Shown: piece after piece, positions 26,466 through 36,388 of the stretch | Layout of the letters: each line of letters starts with the position of its first letter | How positions within the stretch are numbered: the first letter of the stretch is position 1 | Source: Bacteroides sp. | Lineage (GTDB): Bacteria; Bacteroidota; Bacteroidia; Bacteroidales; Bacteroidaceae | Assembly (NCBI GenBank): GCA_023665805.1 | Contig: JAMPDJ010000013.1 | Span: 25,421-89,420 of the forward strand | Length of the DNA stretch: 64,000 bases | Reading direction: 5' to 3' | Program-made: the position numbers and the translations under genes | The notes under the pieces: model-generated | What the model was told of the DNA's origin: nothing | Databases searched by the model: none | The model's input: the letters and a program-made list of their open reading frames with translations, nothing else

Positions 26466-26787
26466 GCAGGGCATAAGACACGGAACACACACAACGGGCG
26501 TATGTCACCGCAGGAAGACGATGTCCGTTGTGAGCAATGTCGGCATGCCGTGGTCATATCATAGGAACGGTAACTGCCGTTGATGTGCAGGAACTTGCCT
26601 TTCAGGTTCCTGCACTATTGATGGCACCCTTGGTGGTCTGTGCCTCGGCCAGCAGGAGCGAGAATACGGTGGCAAACTGTTGCAGCAGCGCGTCCGGTGT
26701 GAAAGAGCCACAGAGAATCACGGCAATACCCTTGGCGTTGTTGTACAGACACTTAGGTAGAAAGATTCTCCTTGGATGAAAAAGAAA
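26466..26787. other. Stretch with a hairpin and a possible gene remnant
   Basis: No complete gene. On the minus strand, 26619-26781 reads an open, natural-looking peptide (IFLPKCLYNNAKGIAVILC then GSFTPDALLQQFATVFSLLL) ending in a stop before the hairpin. It has no start codon and no family I can name; it may be the end of a decayed gene. Confidence 0.3.
26585..26615 (+). terminator. 10-bp hairpin after trxB
   Basis: GTGCAGGAAC and its exact complement with an 11-nt loop, 120 bp after the trxB stop. There is no T run, so the terminator role is tentative. Confidence 0.4.
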
Positions 26788-27642
26788 TCAAAATCTATAA
26801 CCCATCCCTACCCTCAACTGGTGAAAAGGATAATCACGTACACCATATTGATAAGACACCAATGGCCTGATGTTTCCTTTCCTGCCTAACTTCCACACCG
26901 CATCAGCCCTTATCACCATAGGCTTGTCTCCATTGCCAATCCAGCCGGAATATCCTTGCCATGCGAACGAGCAATCAAAAGGCCCGGTGCACACCTTGGC
27001 CTTTAGCCCGTACATATATGCATCGTTCTGTATGCTCTTGGCCACTTGCCAACACAGGAATCCGGCATTGACCACAAAACGCACTTCGCGCACAAATCCC
27101 TTTTTCAACTTAAGCGACTTGGCAACAGACGTATCGAAGAAATATCCGGGAGCATCGTAATATCGCGCATATTGTTCATTGTCTCCCGATGCAGTTATCA
27201 GTCCGACGCGCAAGGAAACATCAGGCATAATCCTCTTTTGCTTGAACAAATGTATGTCGGTAGTAACATAGACGTTTCCCATGCCGCTACCTTTCATTTT
27301 CTGCTTGACTGAAGCCTAGTGGTCAATCGAAGCCGGAGTATTATAGTAAAATTCCACCACCGGCATCCACAGGGTAAGATTCACACTTGGAGTGAAAAGC
27401 GGAATGTGTACTTTGGCATTAAGGTCGTGAGTCTTGTCCCCATAAAATCCTTTATAAAAGTCATACGACACTTCCACATATAATCTGTCCGACACTGTGC
27501 CATCAAGCATTTCCGGCACAGGCAAAGCATTTGGGCCAAAATACAGCGGCGAAACCCTTATGTCATCATTGGCAGACGTAGGCATTGCAGACATAAACAG
27601 CAGCAACGTGAACGACAGCATTGTGTTTCTCATATTTCCCAA
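26788..27642 (-). pseudogene. Outer-membrane beta-barrel-like protein interrupted by one in-frame TAG
   Basis: Two open segments in the same frame form one protein of ~284 codons. The first (27642 to 27319) has a signal peptide MRNTMLSFTLLLFMSAMPTSA and ends ...PASIDH; a TAG (27316-27318) follows, and reading continues without shift as ASVKQKMKGSGMGNVYV to 26788. The second part has alternating aromatic strands and ends with GMGYRF, a terminal Phe typical of outer-membrane barrels. A single nonsense change of a Gln or Trp codon is the simplest reading. There is no other decay, so the loss is recent, or the codon is read through. Substrate unknown; the DNA is AT-richer than trxB. Confidence 0.65.
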
Positions 27643-27794
27643 TTGAAAAAAGGGTATGGGGCGCTTTGTAGTTAAAAACGTCCCATAACCGCAAATTCAT
27701 ATGATATGATCTAAAACGAATCAATTTCGGCCATAGGCATCAGGATGAAATCCTTCGGTATGCACCACCGGCCGTACACCTTATTGATTGACTT

Positions 27795-28343
27795 TTAGTT
27801 GTGGGATGGTAGCCTTTTGATTGAACCGGAATACTTGAACGAAGTGGTAGTGCTGAAGGTGCCATCACCATCGTTTCCATCCTTCTCGCCAACAAGATTC
27901 AATTCGTTGATGGTAATGGTGTATTTGCTTCCATTCTTGTTGATAACGAGGTCACCTGTCGGCCTTTCAACTTCGTCCTCTTCAAGATAGTAATCAAAGT
28001 TTTCTGTTTCCCAATCACTGTTAACCACCAATACCACATCATATTCTCCGCTTTTGAATGTTCCCAATGGTATGTCATTGCCATTTGACGGAACGTTTAT
28101 TGCCAACATGGAGTATTTCTTTGGCATCTTCTCTGGTTTAGACATGTCGAAATTCGGGAACAATATCGCACAGTCAGTACCTTCGTGTCCATAATAAGGC
28201 TGTTTGAACGTAACCTTCGTTTTTTCTACCACTATAGAGTTGTTTCCACTGGTACTGCCACCATTATCTCCATCTTCATTTGAACAACCACATAGCAGGC
28301 CGGCAGACAGCATCAATCCTGCAAGTAAAACTTTTTTATTCAT
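27795..28343 (-). CDS. Small lipoprotein of unknown function
   Basis: 182 residues from MNKKVLLAGLMLSAGLLCGC, an exact type II signal with a lipobox (LCGC). After a Gly/Ser/Asn linker (DNGGSTSGNNS) comes a beta-rich domain: VTFKQPYYGHEGTD, then YDVVLVVNSDW and SKYTITINELNLVGE. Short lipoproteins of this build are frequent in Bacteroidales, but I recognise no family. It is on the same strand as the interrupted barrel gene, 152 bp upstream of it, and may belong with it. Confidence 0.72.
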   Translation of the reverse strand: MNKKVLLAGLMLSAGLLCGCSNEDGDNGGSTSGNNSIVVEKTKVTFKQPYYGHEGTDCAILFPNFDMSKPEKMPKKYSMLAINVPSNGNDIPLGTFKSGEYDVVLVVNSDWETENFDYYLEEDEVERPTGDLVINKNGSKYTITINELNLVGEKDGNDGDGTFSTTTSFKYSGSIKRLPSHN

Positions 28344-28853
28344 CATTTTTTAGTATTGGTTTGTTCAGTCCCCAAACAAACATTTATATTAGTTAAAAGT
28401 CAAGAAGTGGAACTGTATTGCCCGACCGCCGAACACACCGCAGTGAACTTTTCTGCACTCTTGTTCATTTACAGGAAAGCGCAACACCTCTTATTGATTC
28501 ATTACGTTCACAGAATTGTCCCTATAACCCTGATTTCGATTTATGGTAATTCAATAATTCATATATCTCAACTATTGAGTGAATCCTTTTTGCCTGTAAC
28601 CGCTCACAGAAAAGTGGGCGGTTAGACATTTTGCCCTACCGACACGGATCAAGCAATCCGCGATGCAAAAGTATGAATTTTAGCTAATAACTACCCCCCC
28701 CCATTTTAACATAAATTTAACACATATGTCAACTGTATTCAAAACAACGCACAAGAAAAGGAAGTAGACGAGTTGTCACTCACCACTAAAGTATGAATTT
28801 TCTGTCTTGGTTTTCCTGCCTTTTCATGTTCCAGCAAATTATTTAAGACACCA

Positions 28854-28896
28854 TTGACCCCGACTCTGCCTTGATACAAGACGGAATCGGGGTCAA
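28854..28896. repeat. Inverted repeat TTGACCCCGA / TCGGGGTCAA
   Basis: Ten-base arms with a 23-nt loop. It could serve as a terminator for the minus-strand efflux operon, although it lies 240 bp past its last stop. Confidence 0.45.
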
Positions 28897-28924
28897 TGTC
28901 ATATAATACGGCACGCCTGGCAGC

Positions 28925-28996
28925 CATCTGCCAAAGCAGTGGTTAGAGCATCTGGCACACGAGCATAGAAGTCGGCACGTCCGCCGGTTCCCAAAT
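28925..28996 (+). pseudogene. tRNA-like relic
   Basis: The sequence AGCAGTGGTTAGAGCATCTG reads as a D-arm plus the 5' anticodon stem, and ~45 nt further CCGCCGGTTCCC resembles the T-arm. The anticodon stem (CTGGC against GC-AG) and T-loop no longer pair properly, and there is no acceptor match. This looks like a decayed tRNA fragment, a common scar of element integration, but by-eye evidence is limited. Confidence 0.3.
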
Positions 28997-29080
28997 AACG
29001 CCAAACCGCCAAGGATATATGGCAGTCATTCCCGTGACATTTGGATTATTTGTCGGCATAAAACACATGTGTGCCATCAT
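28994..29080 (+). repeat. Direct repeat left of the efflux operon
   Basis: AATAACGCCAAACCGCCAAG, then a GGATAT-GGCAGT-ATT core and ATTATTTGTCGGCATAAAA. It matches 33829-33912 in the same orientation, with scattered differences. The two copies enclose the three-gene ABC efflux operon. Confidence 0.6.
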
Positions 29081-29135
29081 TAGGTTAAAACGAGTACACA
29101 TGAACCTTTTTTGAGATACTATCCATCAGGAGGTA

Positions 29136-29801
29136 TTATTTGTTTACAATTTTACCATCTAACAAGTGAATTATGCGATTGGCATATCCGGCATCCCGTT
29201 CCGAATGTGTCACCATAATAATCGTAGCGCCCTGTTTATTAAGCCGCTGAAGTTGCGACATCACTTCGGTACCATTTACCGAGTCCAAGTTGCCTGTCGG
29301 TTCATCAGCCAGAATCAAAGGACAATCCGTAACTATCGCGCGAGCAATGGCTACCCGTTGTTGCTGTCCTCCTGACAATTGTTGCGGGAAATGTCTGGCA
29401 CGATGAACGATATTCATTTGCTCCAATGCCTCCATTACTTTTTGTGCTCGGTCCTGTTTCCCGATACCGGAATAGACCAATGGCAATTCCACGTTTTCGA
29501 ATACGGTCAATTCGTCTATCAGATTAAAACTTTGAAATACAAAACCGATATTCCTCTTTCTGAAATCGCTTAACTGGCTCTCACTCATTTTGGTCATTTC
29601 ATGCTCGCCAATAAAGTATCTGCCCGAAGTAGGTGTATCCAAAGTCCCCAATATATTCAGCAATGTGGATTTTCCACATCCTGATGGTCCCATGATAGCG
29701 ACAAATTCACCCTGCGCTATTTCAAAACTTACATTATTCAATGCCCTGGTCCGCACGTCTTCTGTCGTGAAGACCATGGAAAGATTCTCTATCTTAATCA
29801 T
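29136..29801 (-). CDS. ABC transporter ATP-binding protein (MacB/LolD type)
   Basis: 221 residues. Energises the permease at 29819. Walker [15 protein letters not shown] (~39), the family-typical [20 protein letters not shown] (~88), signature [14 protein letters not shown] (~142), Walker [14 protein letters not shown] (~162) and HSERD (~200). The Q-loop wording is that of the MacB/LolD/FtsE group, not of importers. It is last in the operon, 17 bp after the permease stop. Confidence 0.93.
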   Translation of the reverse strand: MIKIENLSMVFTTEDVRTRALNNVSFEIAQGEFVAIMGPSGCGKSTLLNILGTLDTPTSGRYFIGEHEMTKMSESQLSDFRKRNIGFVFQSFNLIDELTVFENVELPLVYSGIGKQDRAQKVMEALEQMNIVHRARHFPQQLSGGQQQRVAIARAIVTDCPLILADEPTGNLDSVNGTEVMSQLQRLNKQGATIIMVTHSERDAGYANRIIHLLDGKIVNK

Positions 29802-29818
29802 ATTATCAAGTATTTGAC

Positions 29819-32224
29819 TTATTCATTTCTCAAAACACGCATAGGATTCAGCCGAATGACGTTCCACACCTGGCGGAATACCGTTAACAGAGCAATGCAC
29901 ACCATCAATGCAAATGCCATGAAATATCCCCACCAAGGCAATACAATATGAAAAGCATGCGTCTTGAGCCATTCGTTCATCAAAATCATTGAAATAGGAG
30001 TACCCAATACTGTTGCCAACAGCATAAGAAACATCAATTCCCATGTCAAGGCAAAAAACAGGCTTTTCTTATTGGCGCCCAATACCTTTCTTATACATAT
30101 TTCTCTCACGCGAGTCATCGTGGAAAAAAGGGTCATAATCCACAAGCCTAAACATGCCACAAATATCGCAAGTAAGGATGCACAGGTAAAAATCCAACCA
30201 AAATTACGGTCTGCCCTATACTGCTTATCATTATAATCACTCAGTCTGAAATAAGAGAAAACCGCCGAAGGGAAATACGTCCTGTATATTTGCTGTATTT
30301 GAGAAAGCAGCTTGCCATCAATGTCTTTATTCACTTGAACAGAAATATATGGCGTAGCTATGAAAGATACACGTTCTTTCATAAAGAAAATGATAGGCTT
30401 GTATGGCTCTGACAGCGATTGCTGATGAAAGTTTTCCACGACTCCTATTATCTCCAATGGTTCTTCCAGTACTTCCATAGCCAATTGTTTTCCCAAAGAT
30501 TCTTCAGGAGAAGAGTAACCAAGTACTCGGATAGCCTCCTCGTTCACGACCACCCTATTCAATTCGTTGCCATAATTTTCAGAAAAAGTACGACCACATA
30601 GAACTTTCGGAGCATATAGTGCCAAATAATCAGTATCGACAGCAAACATTTGTATCAGTTTACTTTCAGAAACATCACTGCCATAGGGACGGTTGGTAAA
30701 ATAATTAGCAACCTCCACACTCGGCACGGCTCCGGAAACAGATACGCGATTTATATAAGATTCCCTCTCCAGTCTTTTCTTAAAGCTATTCATCTTCACA
30801 GACATGTTTTCCGTCAACGCAGGATGTTTCAACACCAGCACATGGTCAAACATGACAGAAGAAGTTGCCTGTTGCATGTAACGTATCTGCTTTATTACCA
30901 CAAATGTTCCTGAAACCAAAATGAAAGAGGCCATGAATTGAATGACAATCAACAGCTGTCTCATTGTGTTACCTTTCCGGCTATGCAACAACTTTCCACG
31001 CATAATGTCGGAAGGTTTGATTCGAGTAAGCAGAATGGCCGGATATAAGCCGACAAAAAGGCTTCCGCATACAAATATCATCAACACTTGGCCCCAACAT
31101 TCCACAGACTCGAACACATCAAATGCAAAGTCCTGCCCAACCCAACGAGAAACGACAGGCAACAAGACCCCTATCCACCCAAAAGCAAAAACCAACGCCA
31201 GCAAATTGAATAATCCGGACTCCAATAATCCTTGTATGATAATTTGCAGACGAGACGCCCCGAATACTTTACGCAGGCCGAATTCCCTGCTACGTTCCAA
31301 ATAACGGGCGATGGTGAGATTCAAAGCATTTACCCAGCCTATCAACAGCAAGGCAATAGCCATAACCGAAAGAATGCGAATGGCCGTTTTACTTCCTTTT
31401 TCCTCTTTCTCGTAAGATTTACGGGGAGTCAAATGTATGTCTTTTAGCGGAATCAGTTCAATTCTCCAATCTTTATGCTTTAATGAGGCCGTCTTATACT
31501 TTTGCGAAATCCGATTAAAGGCCTTCTCGATGTCACGCGGACTTTTACCCGGTTCAAGACGCATATAAGTATACACACCATGAATGTACCAGATGTCACG
31601 CCGTGCTTCCGGAATAGAAGAATATGACAATAAGAAGTCATAACGCAAATGAGAATTATACGGCATGTCCGCAATAACTCCCGTGACCTCAAAATGCTGT
31701 TCCGAGGAAGGGGTCCTAAAAGTCAGAATCTTACCAATCGGATCACTATTCATAAAATACCGCTGTGCCGCACTTTCTGTAACAACAGCAGTATTGGGGC
31801 GAAGCAATTGCCCTTCTTTATCCCCTTTAATTACCGGGAAATTGAATATGTCGAAAAAGGACGGCTCCGTATAGCAGTAATGTTCCTCCATAAACTGACG
31901 ATCGTCATAGGTCACTTCCTGCTCACGATCCTGTGCAGTTACTCTTACATACTGTTCTATGCCGGGAATCTCACGAGACATCACAGGGGCATGGCCAAAC
32001 GTTGTTGTTGCCCAGTTGTCCGTCAGCATATCCCCTTCATAAAGGCGACTTTCCACACGATAACTGCGATTACCGTCATGGAAAGAATCATAACTTAATT
32101 CAAACCTCACATAAAACAGAATCAACAATGCCACACCGATACATACGGAAAGGCCGAACACATTGATTGCAGAAAGAGAACTTTTCGCACGATGACTTCT
32201 AATAATCTGAGACAAGTATTCCAT
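29819..32224 (-). CDS. FtsX/MacB-type ABC permease, duplicated (801 aa)
   Basis: A full-length Bacteroidales-type MacB permease with two repeats, each a membrane helix, a large periplasmic MacB_PCD domain and three helices. The first helix follows SHRAKSSLSAINVFGLSVC (~10); helices at ~285-420 (RSREFGLRKVFGASRLQI between them) and at ~675-790 (REICIRKVLGANKKSLFFAL). The paired LRKVFGA and IRKVLGA motifs are diagnostic. It ends MRVLRNE. Its start overlaps the adaptor stop at 32224, so the two are translationally coupled. Likely exports antimicrobial or peptide compounds with its partners; the substrate is unknown. Confidence 0.9.
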   Translation of the reverse strand: MEYLSQIIRSHRAKSSLSAINVFGLSVCIGVALLILFYVRFELSYDSFHDGNRSYRVESRLYEGDMLTDNWATTTFGHAPVMSREIPGIEQYVRVTAQDREQEVTYDDRQFMEEHYCYTEPSFFDIFNFPVIKGDKEGQLLRPNTAVVTESAAQRYFMNSDPIGKILTFRTPSSEQHFEVTGVIADMPYNSHLRYDFLLSYSSIPEARRDIWYIHGVYTYMRLEPGKSPRDIEKAFNRISQKYKTASLKHKDWRIELIPLKDIHLTPRKSYEKEEKGSKTAIRILSVMAIALLLIGWVNALNLTIARYLERSREFGLRKVFGASRLQIIIQGLLESGLFNLLALVFAFGWIGVLLPVVSRWVGQDFAFDVFESVECWGQVLMIFVCGSLFVGLYPAILLTRIKPSDIMRGKLLHSRKGNTMRQLLIVIQFMASFILVSGTFVVIKQIRYMQQATSSVMFDHVLVLKHPALTENMSVKMNSFKKRLERESYINRVSVSGAVPSVEVANYFTNRPYGSDVSESKLIQMFAVDTDYLALYAPKVLCGRTFSENYGNELNRVVVNEEAIRVLGYSSPEESLGKQLAMEVLEEPLEIIGVVENFHQQSLSEPYKPIIFFMKERVSFIATPYISVQVNKDIDGKLLSQIQQIYRTYFPSAVFSYFRLSDYNDKQYRADRNFGWIFTCASLLAIFVACLGLWIMTLFSTMTRVREICIRKVLGANKKSLFFALTWELMFLMLLATVLGTPISMILMNEWLKTHAFHIVLPWWGYFMAFALMVCIALLTVFRQVWNVIRLNPMRVLRNE

Positions 32225-33495
32225 TATCGTAAATTTAAGCGTTCGTTTTTACCAAACAATTCATATCCGGATGTGATGATTGTCTCTCCGGGTCTCAAGC
32301 CATCCAATACTTCGTAATACAAGGGATTCTGCCGTCCTAAACGCACCCTACGGCGATGAGCCTCTTTTCCATCCTCATCCACTACATATACATATTCACC
32401 ACCGCTGTATTGATAAATTCCACGTGGAATAATAATAGCATGTACCGGGTCACCAAGCTGCAAATCCAAATGATAGGTTTGTCCAGCACGGATGTTTACC
32501 GGTCTGTCGGAAATGAAATGAAAATCCGTACGGAACTGTCCGTCCTGTACTTCCGGATATACTTTTGTCATTTTCATTTCGTACCTCTTCCCATCACGTT
32601 CAAAATTAGCCGGAAGACCTGCATGAATACGTTCAACATAATGCTCATCAATCTTAGCTTCAACTTTCAATTCCGTGGTAATAATCTGTCCTATGCGTTC
32701 ACCTTGGGATATTGATTGCCCTATTTGGGCTTCCATATTTCCCAATTGTCCGTCAACGGGCGCCTTTATCTTTAGATTTTCCAAGCGTCCGCGTACCAGC
32801 AAAAGGCTCTTTTTTATGTTTTGAATATTTTCTGTAAGATTTTGGAGCTGATTATCGCGCAACTGAACATCCCGTCTGATTCTTTCGTCCAAGACTTTCA
32901 TCTGTTCAGATACCGAATTGTAATCTTCCCGGGCTCGCAGATAATCCTCACGTGACACCAAGCCCTTGTCGTACAAACGAGAATACTGTTCAAAACGACG
33001 TGTCTTTTGTATCAAATCATTATTTAATATGATACGTTCTTGTTTTAAGCGAAAATGCTCCTGCTCCATGCTCAGGCGAGTATTGCGCAGTTCGTTTTCT
33101 TGATAAGCCAAGTTTACCTCGCTTTGCAAAATGCCTATATCCAGCAAAGAATTGCTCATGCGGATAATAACATCTCCGGCCTTTACTTGCGCTCCCTCCT
33201 CTATCAGGCGTTCTTCGACACGCCCGCTCTCTATGGCATCAAGATAAATTACATGGTCAGGAACAACTTGCCCTATCACTCTAATATAGTCATTGAATTC
33301 TCCTTTCACAACAGTAGAAAGGGTTATGCTGTTTTCGCTTACGTTCATAGACGAGGAAGTATCACGAAATATAAGCCACAGCAGAAATACAAGAATGACA
33401 ATCAAACAAATCACGGTGGAAATGAGTTTCTTAGAGAATCGGATTTTGCGTTCAATCTTAGCATCCATGCCGCTATAATCAATCCTGTTTATCAT
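32224..33495 (-). CDS. MacA/HlyD-type periplasmic adaptor
   Basis: 423 residues. One N-terminal helix (FSKKLISTVICLIVILVFLL, ~20-40), a biotinyl-lipoyl half-motif (VIGQVVPDHVIYLDAIESGRV), a long coiled coil (~125-250, LRNTRLSMEQEHFRLKQ onward) and the returning half motif KIKAPVDGQLGNMEAQIGQS, then beta domains. First gene of the operon adaptor-permease-ATPase. A TolC-type outer-membrane partner and a two-component regulator, frequent in such loci, are not next to it. Confidence 0.88.
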   Translation of the reverse strand: MINRIDYSGMDAKIERKIRFSKKLISTVICLIVILVFLLWLIFRDTSSSMNVSENSITLSTVVKGEFNDYIRVIGQVVPDHVIYLDAIESGRVEERLIEEGAQVKAGDVIIRMSNSLLDIGILQSEVNLAYQENELRNTRLSMEQEHFRLKQERIILNNDLIQKTRRFEQYSRLYDKGLVSREDYLRAREDYNSVSEQMKVLDERIRRDVQLRDNQLQNLTENIQNIKKSLLLVRGRLENLKIKAPVDGQLGNMEAQIGQSISQGERIGQIITTELKVEAKIDEHYVERIHAGLPANFERDGKRYEMKMTKVYPEVQDGQFRTDFHFISDRPVNIRAGQTYHLDLQLGDPVHAIIIPRGIYQYSGGEYVYVVDEDGKEAHRRRVRLGRQNPLYYEVLDGLRPGETIITSGYELFGKNERLNLR

Positions 33496-33676
33496 TTTCT
33501 TTTAATTTTACGCTCCGTTACTACTGCAAAATTGAGTTTTTATCATGTGAACACTATACACGCTTTTTATCGCCACATTGCAAATCAGCACAATTAGAAA
33601 ATCTCCGACAAGCAGTCTGGACCAAAGAAACAAATACCAATTATTCGGGCGACGGGTGTAAAGTGTCACATACAAG

Positions 33677-33726
33677 AATCCTCCCTGTGTTCCACAAGCA
33701 AATGTTTGTGGAACACAGGGAGGATT
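33677..33726. terminator. 21-bp perfect hairpin
   Basis: AATCCTCCCTGTGTTCCACA plus one A and the exact complement, with an 8-nt loop GCAAATGT. It is the strongest stem in the window. It lies between the start of the minus-strand adaptor gene and the end of the minus-strand sulfatase gene, so it would only terminate transcription that came through from elsewhere; it may instead be a small RNA hairpin or an insertion-sequence end. Confidence 0.5.
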
Positions 33727-33781
33727 GGCTAAGTATGCCTGGGCTACACGCCCACGCATAACCAATTATATTATATAGGCA

Positions 33782-33822
<41 letters not shown>

Positions 33823-33828
33823 AACAAA

Positions 33829-33912
33829 ATAATCCGAACCGCCAAGGATATTGGCAGTTATTCTAATGGCATTTTGGCTATTTGTCATCATAAAAGCATG
33901 CGTGTCTCATCA
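33829..33912 (+). repeat. Direct repeat right of the efflux operon
   Basis: Partner of 28994-29080: AATAATCCGAACCGCCAAGG, then ATATTGGCAGTTATT and TTTGTCATCATAAAA. Same orientation. It starts seven bases after the GCTT tract. Confidence 0.6.
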
Positions 33913-34027
33913 AAACATTTGCAAATATAATAAAATTATCAACACCAAACAAAGAATGCACACATATTCATACGACGCAAGAGGCCACTCAATAAAATAA
34001 AAGACGCTCGATGAATGCAAAAAAAGA

Positions 34028-36388
34028 TCATTCCGTCACCAATGGAGAGGGTGCCTTGATCACCAGCTTGCCATCCTTCACCAATACGCCTTTGGCATCG
34101 GGAGAGGCTGGACGGCCGCTCAGGTCGTATGTCCCCGACGAGGAAGGAACTGCGTCAGAGGCAACTCCACCGACAAAGGTATCCACGTCCGTGTCACGGT
34201 GCAAGGTCATCGAGAACAAGGAGCTGAAACAGCCCAACGAGGAATTGTTCACCAGCTGGAGCCTGATGTAAAAAGGATTGGAGGGAACGAGGACAGCATC
34301 ACCGTTAGCAAATTCCCACTTCGTAACACCACCTGCGGTCTTGTTGATATTCCCGGACTTCGTGTCGTAATCGGTCCAGAAACTACCATCGGTGCTCGTC
34401 TGCATGGTGAATGTGAATTCCCTGTCCGTGCCGTTGCCTTGATAGTTGCCGGAAGCGTTCGTCGCCGCAATGCCCGCCGTGAACTGCCCTATGGCATAGT
34501 CGGCAGACAGTCCGTCAATGCGAAAGGTGATGTTACGCTTCGTGCCTGTGGCATTGGTGCCGGGACTGAGGTCGGTACGGCCGCTAACGGCCGTACCTGT
34601 CCAGTTGCTGGTGGCTTGTGCAGGATATATGCTCACCACTGAGGCATTCACTCCTGCGGGAACTTCGCCCTTCTCGTTCACCAGGTTCACCACGGGCGAG
34701 CCGGTTGCCGGACGGCTGAAGGTCATGGTGACGTACTCGCCTGTCATCCTCTTTTCGGGCAAGGTGACCTTGAACAGAGGGCTGTCCTTGTGCTCGCGAT
34801 GGATTATCTCCACCATTCGTGCCACCACGTCGGGATGCTGCGCCGCCACATCGTGGTCCTCGTGTATGTCGTTGGCAAGGTCATAGAGCAGCACATTTCC
34901 CCTGTTGACCACCAGTTTCCAGTCGCCCATGCGCACTGCCATCATATTGGTCTCGTGGAACTCCCAGTACAGGAACTCGTGTCTCTTCTGCTCGGAATCA
35001 TTGCCCGTAAGGGTGTTGTAGAACGATATGCCATCGTGGCAGTTGTCCTCGGTACTGGCCTCCAGACTGTAAGCAGTACCGTCCATACCGGCATAGTCCA
35101 GGAATGTAGGCATCAGGTCATAGAATGCGAACATATGGTCGTTCACCGTACCTGCAGGAACACCCGGCCCCTTGGCTATGAACGGAATGCGTATGCCGCC
35201 CTCGTAGGTGGAACGTTTGAGGCCCTTCAGCAGTCCGTCACGATTGAACCATGAGGGATCGGCCCCGCCTTCCTCGTGAGGACCGTTGTCCGAGGTGAAG
35301 ATTACAAGTGTATTTTCATCAAATCCCTTTTCCTTCAGTTTGTCCATTATCTCGCCAACCTGAGCATCCAGACGGCTCACCATGGCAGCAAACTGCGCAT
35401 GCTTGCCATAGTTCCGGTAATACCAAGAACCGAAGTTGCCCCCGAACGTTCCATCCTGTCCTTCGAACTTATCGGTATATTTCTGCACCAGGCTGTCATT
35501 CGGTTGCCATAGTTCGGCATGAGGAAGCGTGTACGTGAAGATGCCCATGAACGGCTGTTCGCCTGTCTGGCGGTCTATCCAGTCAAGCGCATACCGGTGT
35601 ATCAGGTCGCTGGAGTACTGCTCGCGGTTCTCGTAATCCTTATTGCCCGAGGACACGCCCATGTGCTGGATGTTCTGCTTCAGCGTATCCACGACGATGT
35701 GCTTGTCTCCATACTTCTCCGGGTCGTAGCGGTTCAAGAAATTGGGATAATACGTATGGGCCTGGAACTGGCATATGGGACCATAGTAGCAGTCCACTCC
35801 GCGAAGATTGGGCAACGACGCGCTGCTGCTCTGTCCGCTCTTGGATGTATCGGTATTGCCGTCGGCATCGCGCATGTACACATCGGGATACTGCATATTG
35901 TAGTAGCCGCCTGCCCATTTGCCGAACATGCCCGTGACATATCCTGCCTCCTTCATCACCTCGGGTATAATCTTGTGAGTATTGAGATACGGTTCCTGGC
36001 CTATGATGCCGTAGTCCGCATTGCTGCCAAAGGCATTCTGCCGCAACGCACTGGTCCAGTATTCACGATTGCCACGCACATGCGTATGACCCGTATGCTG
36101 GCCGGTCATGAACGAAGCCCGCGAGGGCGCGCTGACAGGACTGCCGGCATACGCCTGGGTGAAGCGCATGCCCTCACGCGCCATGCGGTCCAGATTGGGC
36201 GTCTCTATCAGTTGCTGTCCATAGCAACCGAGATCGCCATATCCCATGTCGTCGCACATTATATATATGATATTGGGACGGCGTGTCTGTTCCTTCTCTC
36301 CGTCCGCGGCATGTCGTGGCGCAGAGGCACCGGCGGCAACAGGCATCAGCCCCAATGCGGCCATGAGGATTTCTCTAACTTTAGTCAT
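34028..36388 (-). CDS. Secreted sulfatase, Ser-type (formylglycine precursor SAPSR)
   Basis: 786 residues with a signal peptide ending AGASA (~23). Removes sulfate esters, probably from host or dietary glycans. The sulfatase domain (~38-550) has the metal-binding CDDMGYGDLGCYG (45) and the signature S86-A-P-S-R90: the residue to be turned into formylglycine is Ser rather than Cys, which requires an anaerobic maturase (anSME); none is in the window unless elsewhere in the genome. TSDNGPHEEGG (~368) gives the second metal site. The C-terminal ~200 residues are a beta-rich add-on ending with YDLSGRPASPDAKGVLVKDG, a tail form common in Bacteroidales secreted enzymes. Not in an obvious operon. Confidence 0.92.
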   Translation of the reverse strand: MTKVREILMAALGLMPVAAGASAPRHAADGEKEQTRRPNIIYIMCDDMGYGDLGCYGQQLIETPNLDRMAREGMRFTQAYAGSPVSAPSRASFMTGQHTGHTHVRGNREYWTSALRQNAFGSNADYGIIGQEPYLNTHKIIPEVMKEAGYVTGMFGKWAGGYYNMQYPDVYMRDADGNTDTSKSGQSSSASLPNLRGVDCYYGPICQFQAHTYYPNFLNRYDPEKYGDKHIVVDTLKQNIQHMGVSSGNKDYENREQYSSDLIHRYALDWIDRQTGEQPFMGIFTYTLPHAELWQPNDSLVQKYTDKFEGQDGTFGGNFGSWYYRNYGKHAQFAAMVSRLDAQVGEIMDKLKEKGFDENTLVIFTSDNGPHEEGGADPSWFNRDGLLKGLKRSTYEGGIRIPFIAKGPGVPAGTVNDHMFAFYDLMPTFLDYAGMDGTAYSLEASTEDNCHDGISFYNTLTGNDSEQKRHEFLYWEFHETNMMAVRMGDWKLVVNRGNVLLYDLANDIHEDHDVAAQHPDVVARMVEIIHREHKDSPLFKVTLPEKRMTGEYVTMTFSRPATGSPVVNLVNEKGEVPAGVNASVVSIYPAQATSNWTGTAVSGRTDLSPGTNATGTKRNITFRIDGLSADYAIGQFTAGIAATNASGNYQGNGTDREFTFTMQTSTDGSFWTDYDTKSGNINKTAGGVTKWEFANGDAVLVPSNPFYIRLQLVNNSSLGCFSSLFSMTLHRDTDVDTFVGGVASDAVPSSSGTYDLSGRPASPDAKGVLVKDGKLVIKAPSPLVTE

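Larger units (their letters stand above)
28347..29135. other. Noncoding AT-rich stretch downstream of the efflux operon
   Basis: 789 bp with no supported gene. It contains an inverted repeat TTGACCCCGA/TCGGGGTCAA (28854-28896), a tRNA-like relic (28925-28996) and the left member of a direct repeat pair (28994-29080). A run of C and T at 28694 (ACCCCCCCCC) is a homopolymer of nine. Confidence 0.5.
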
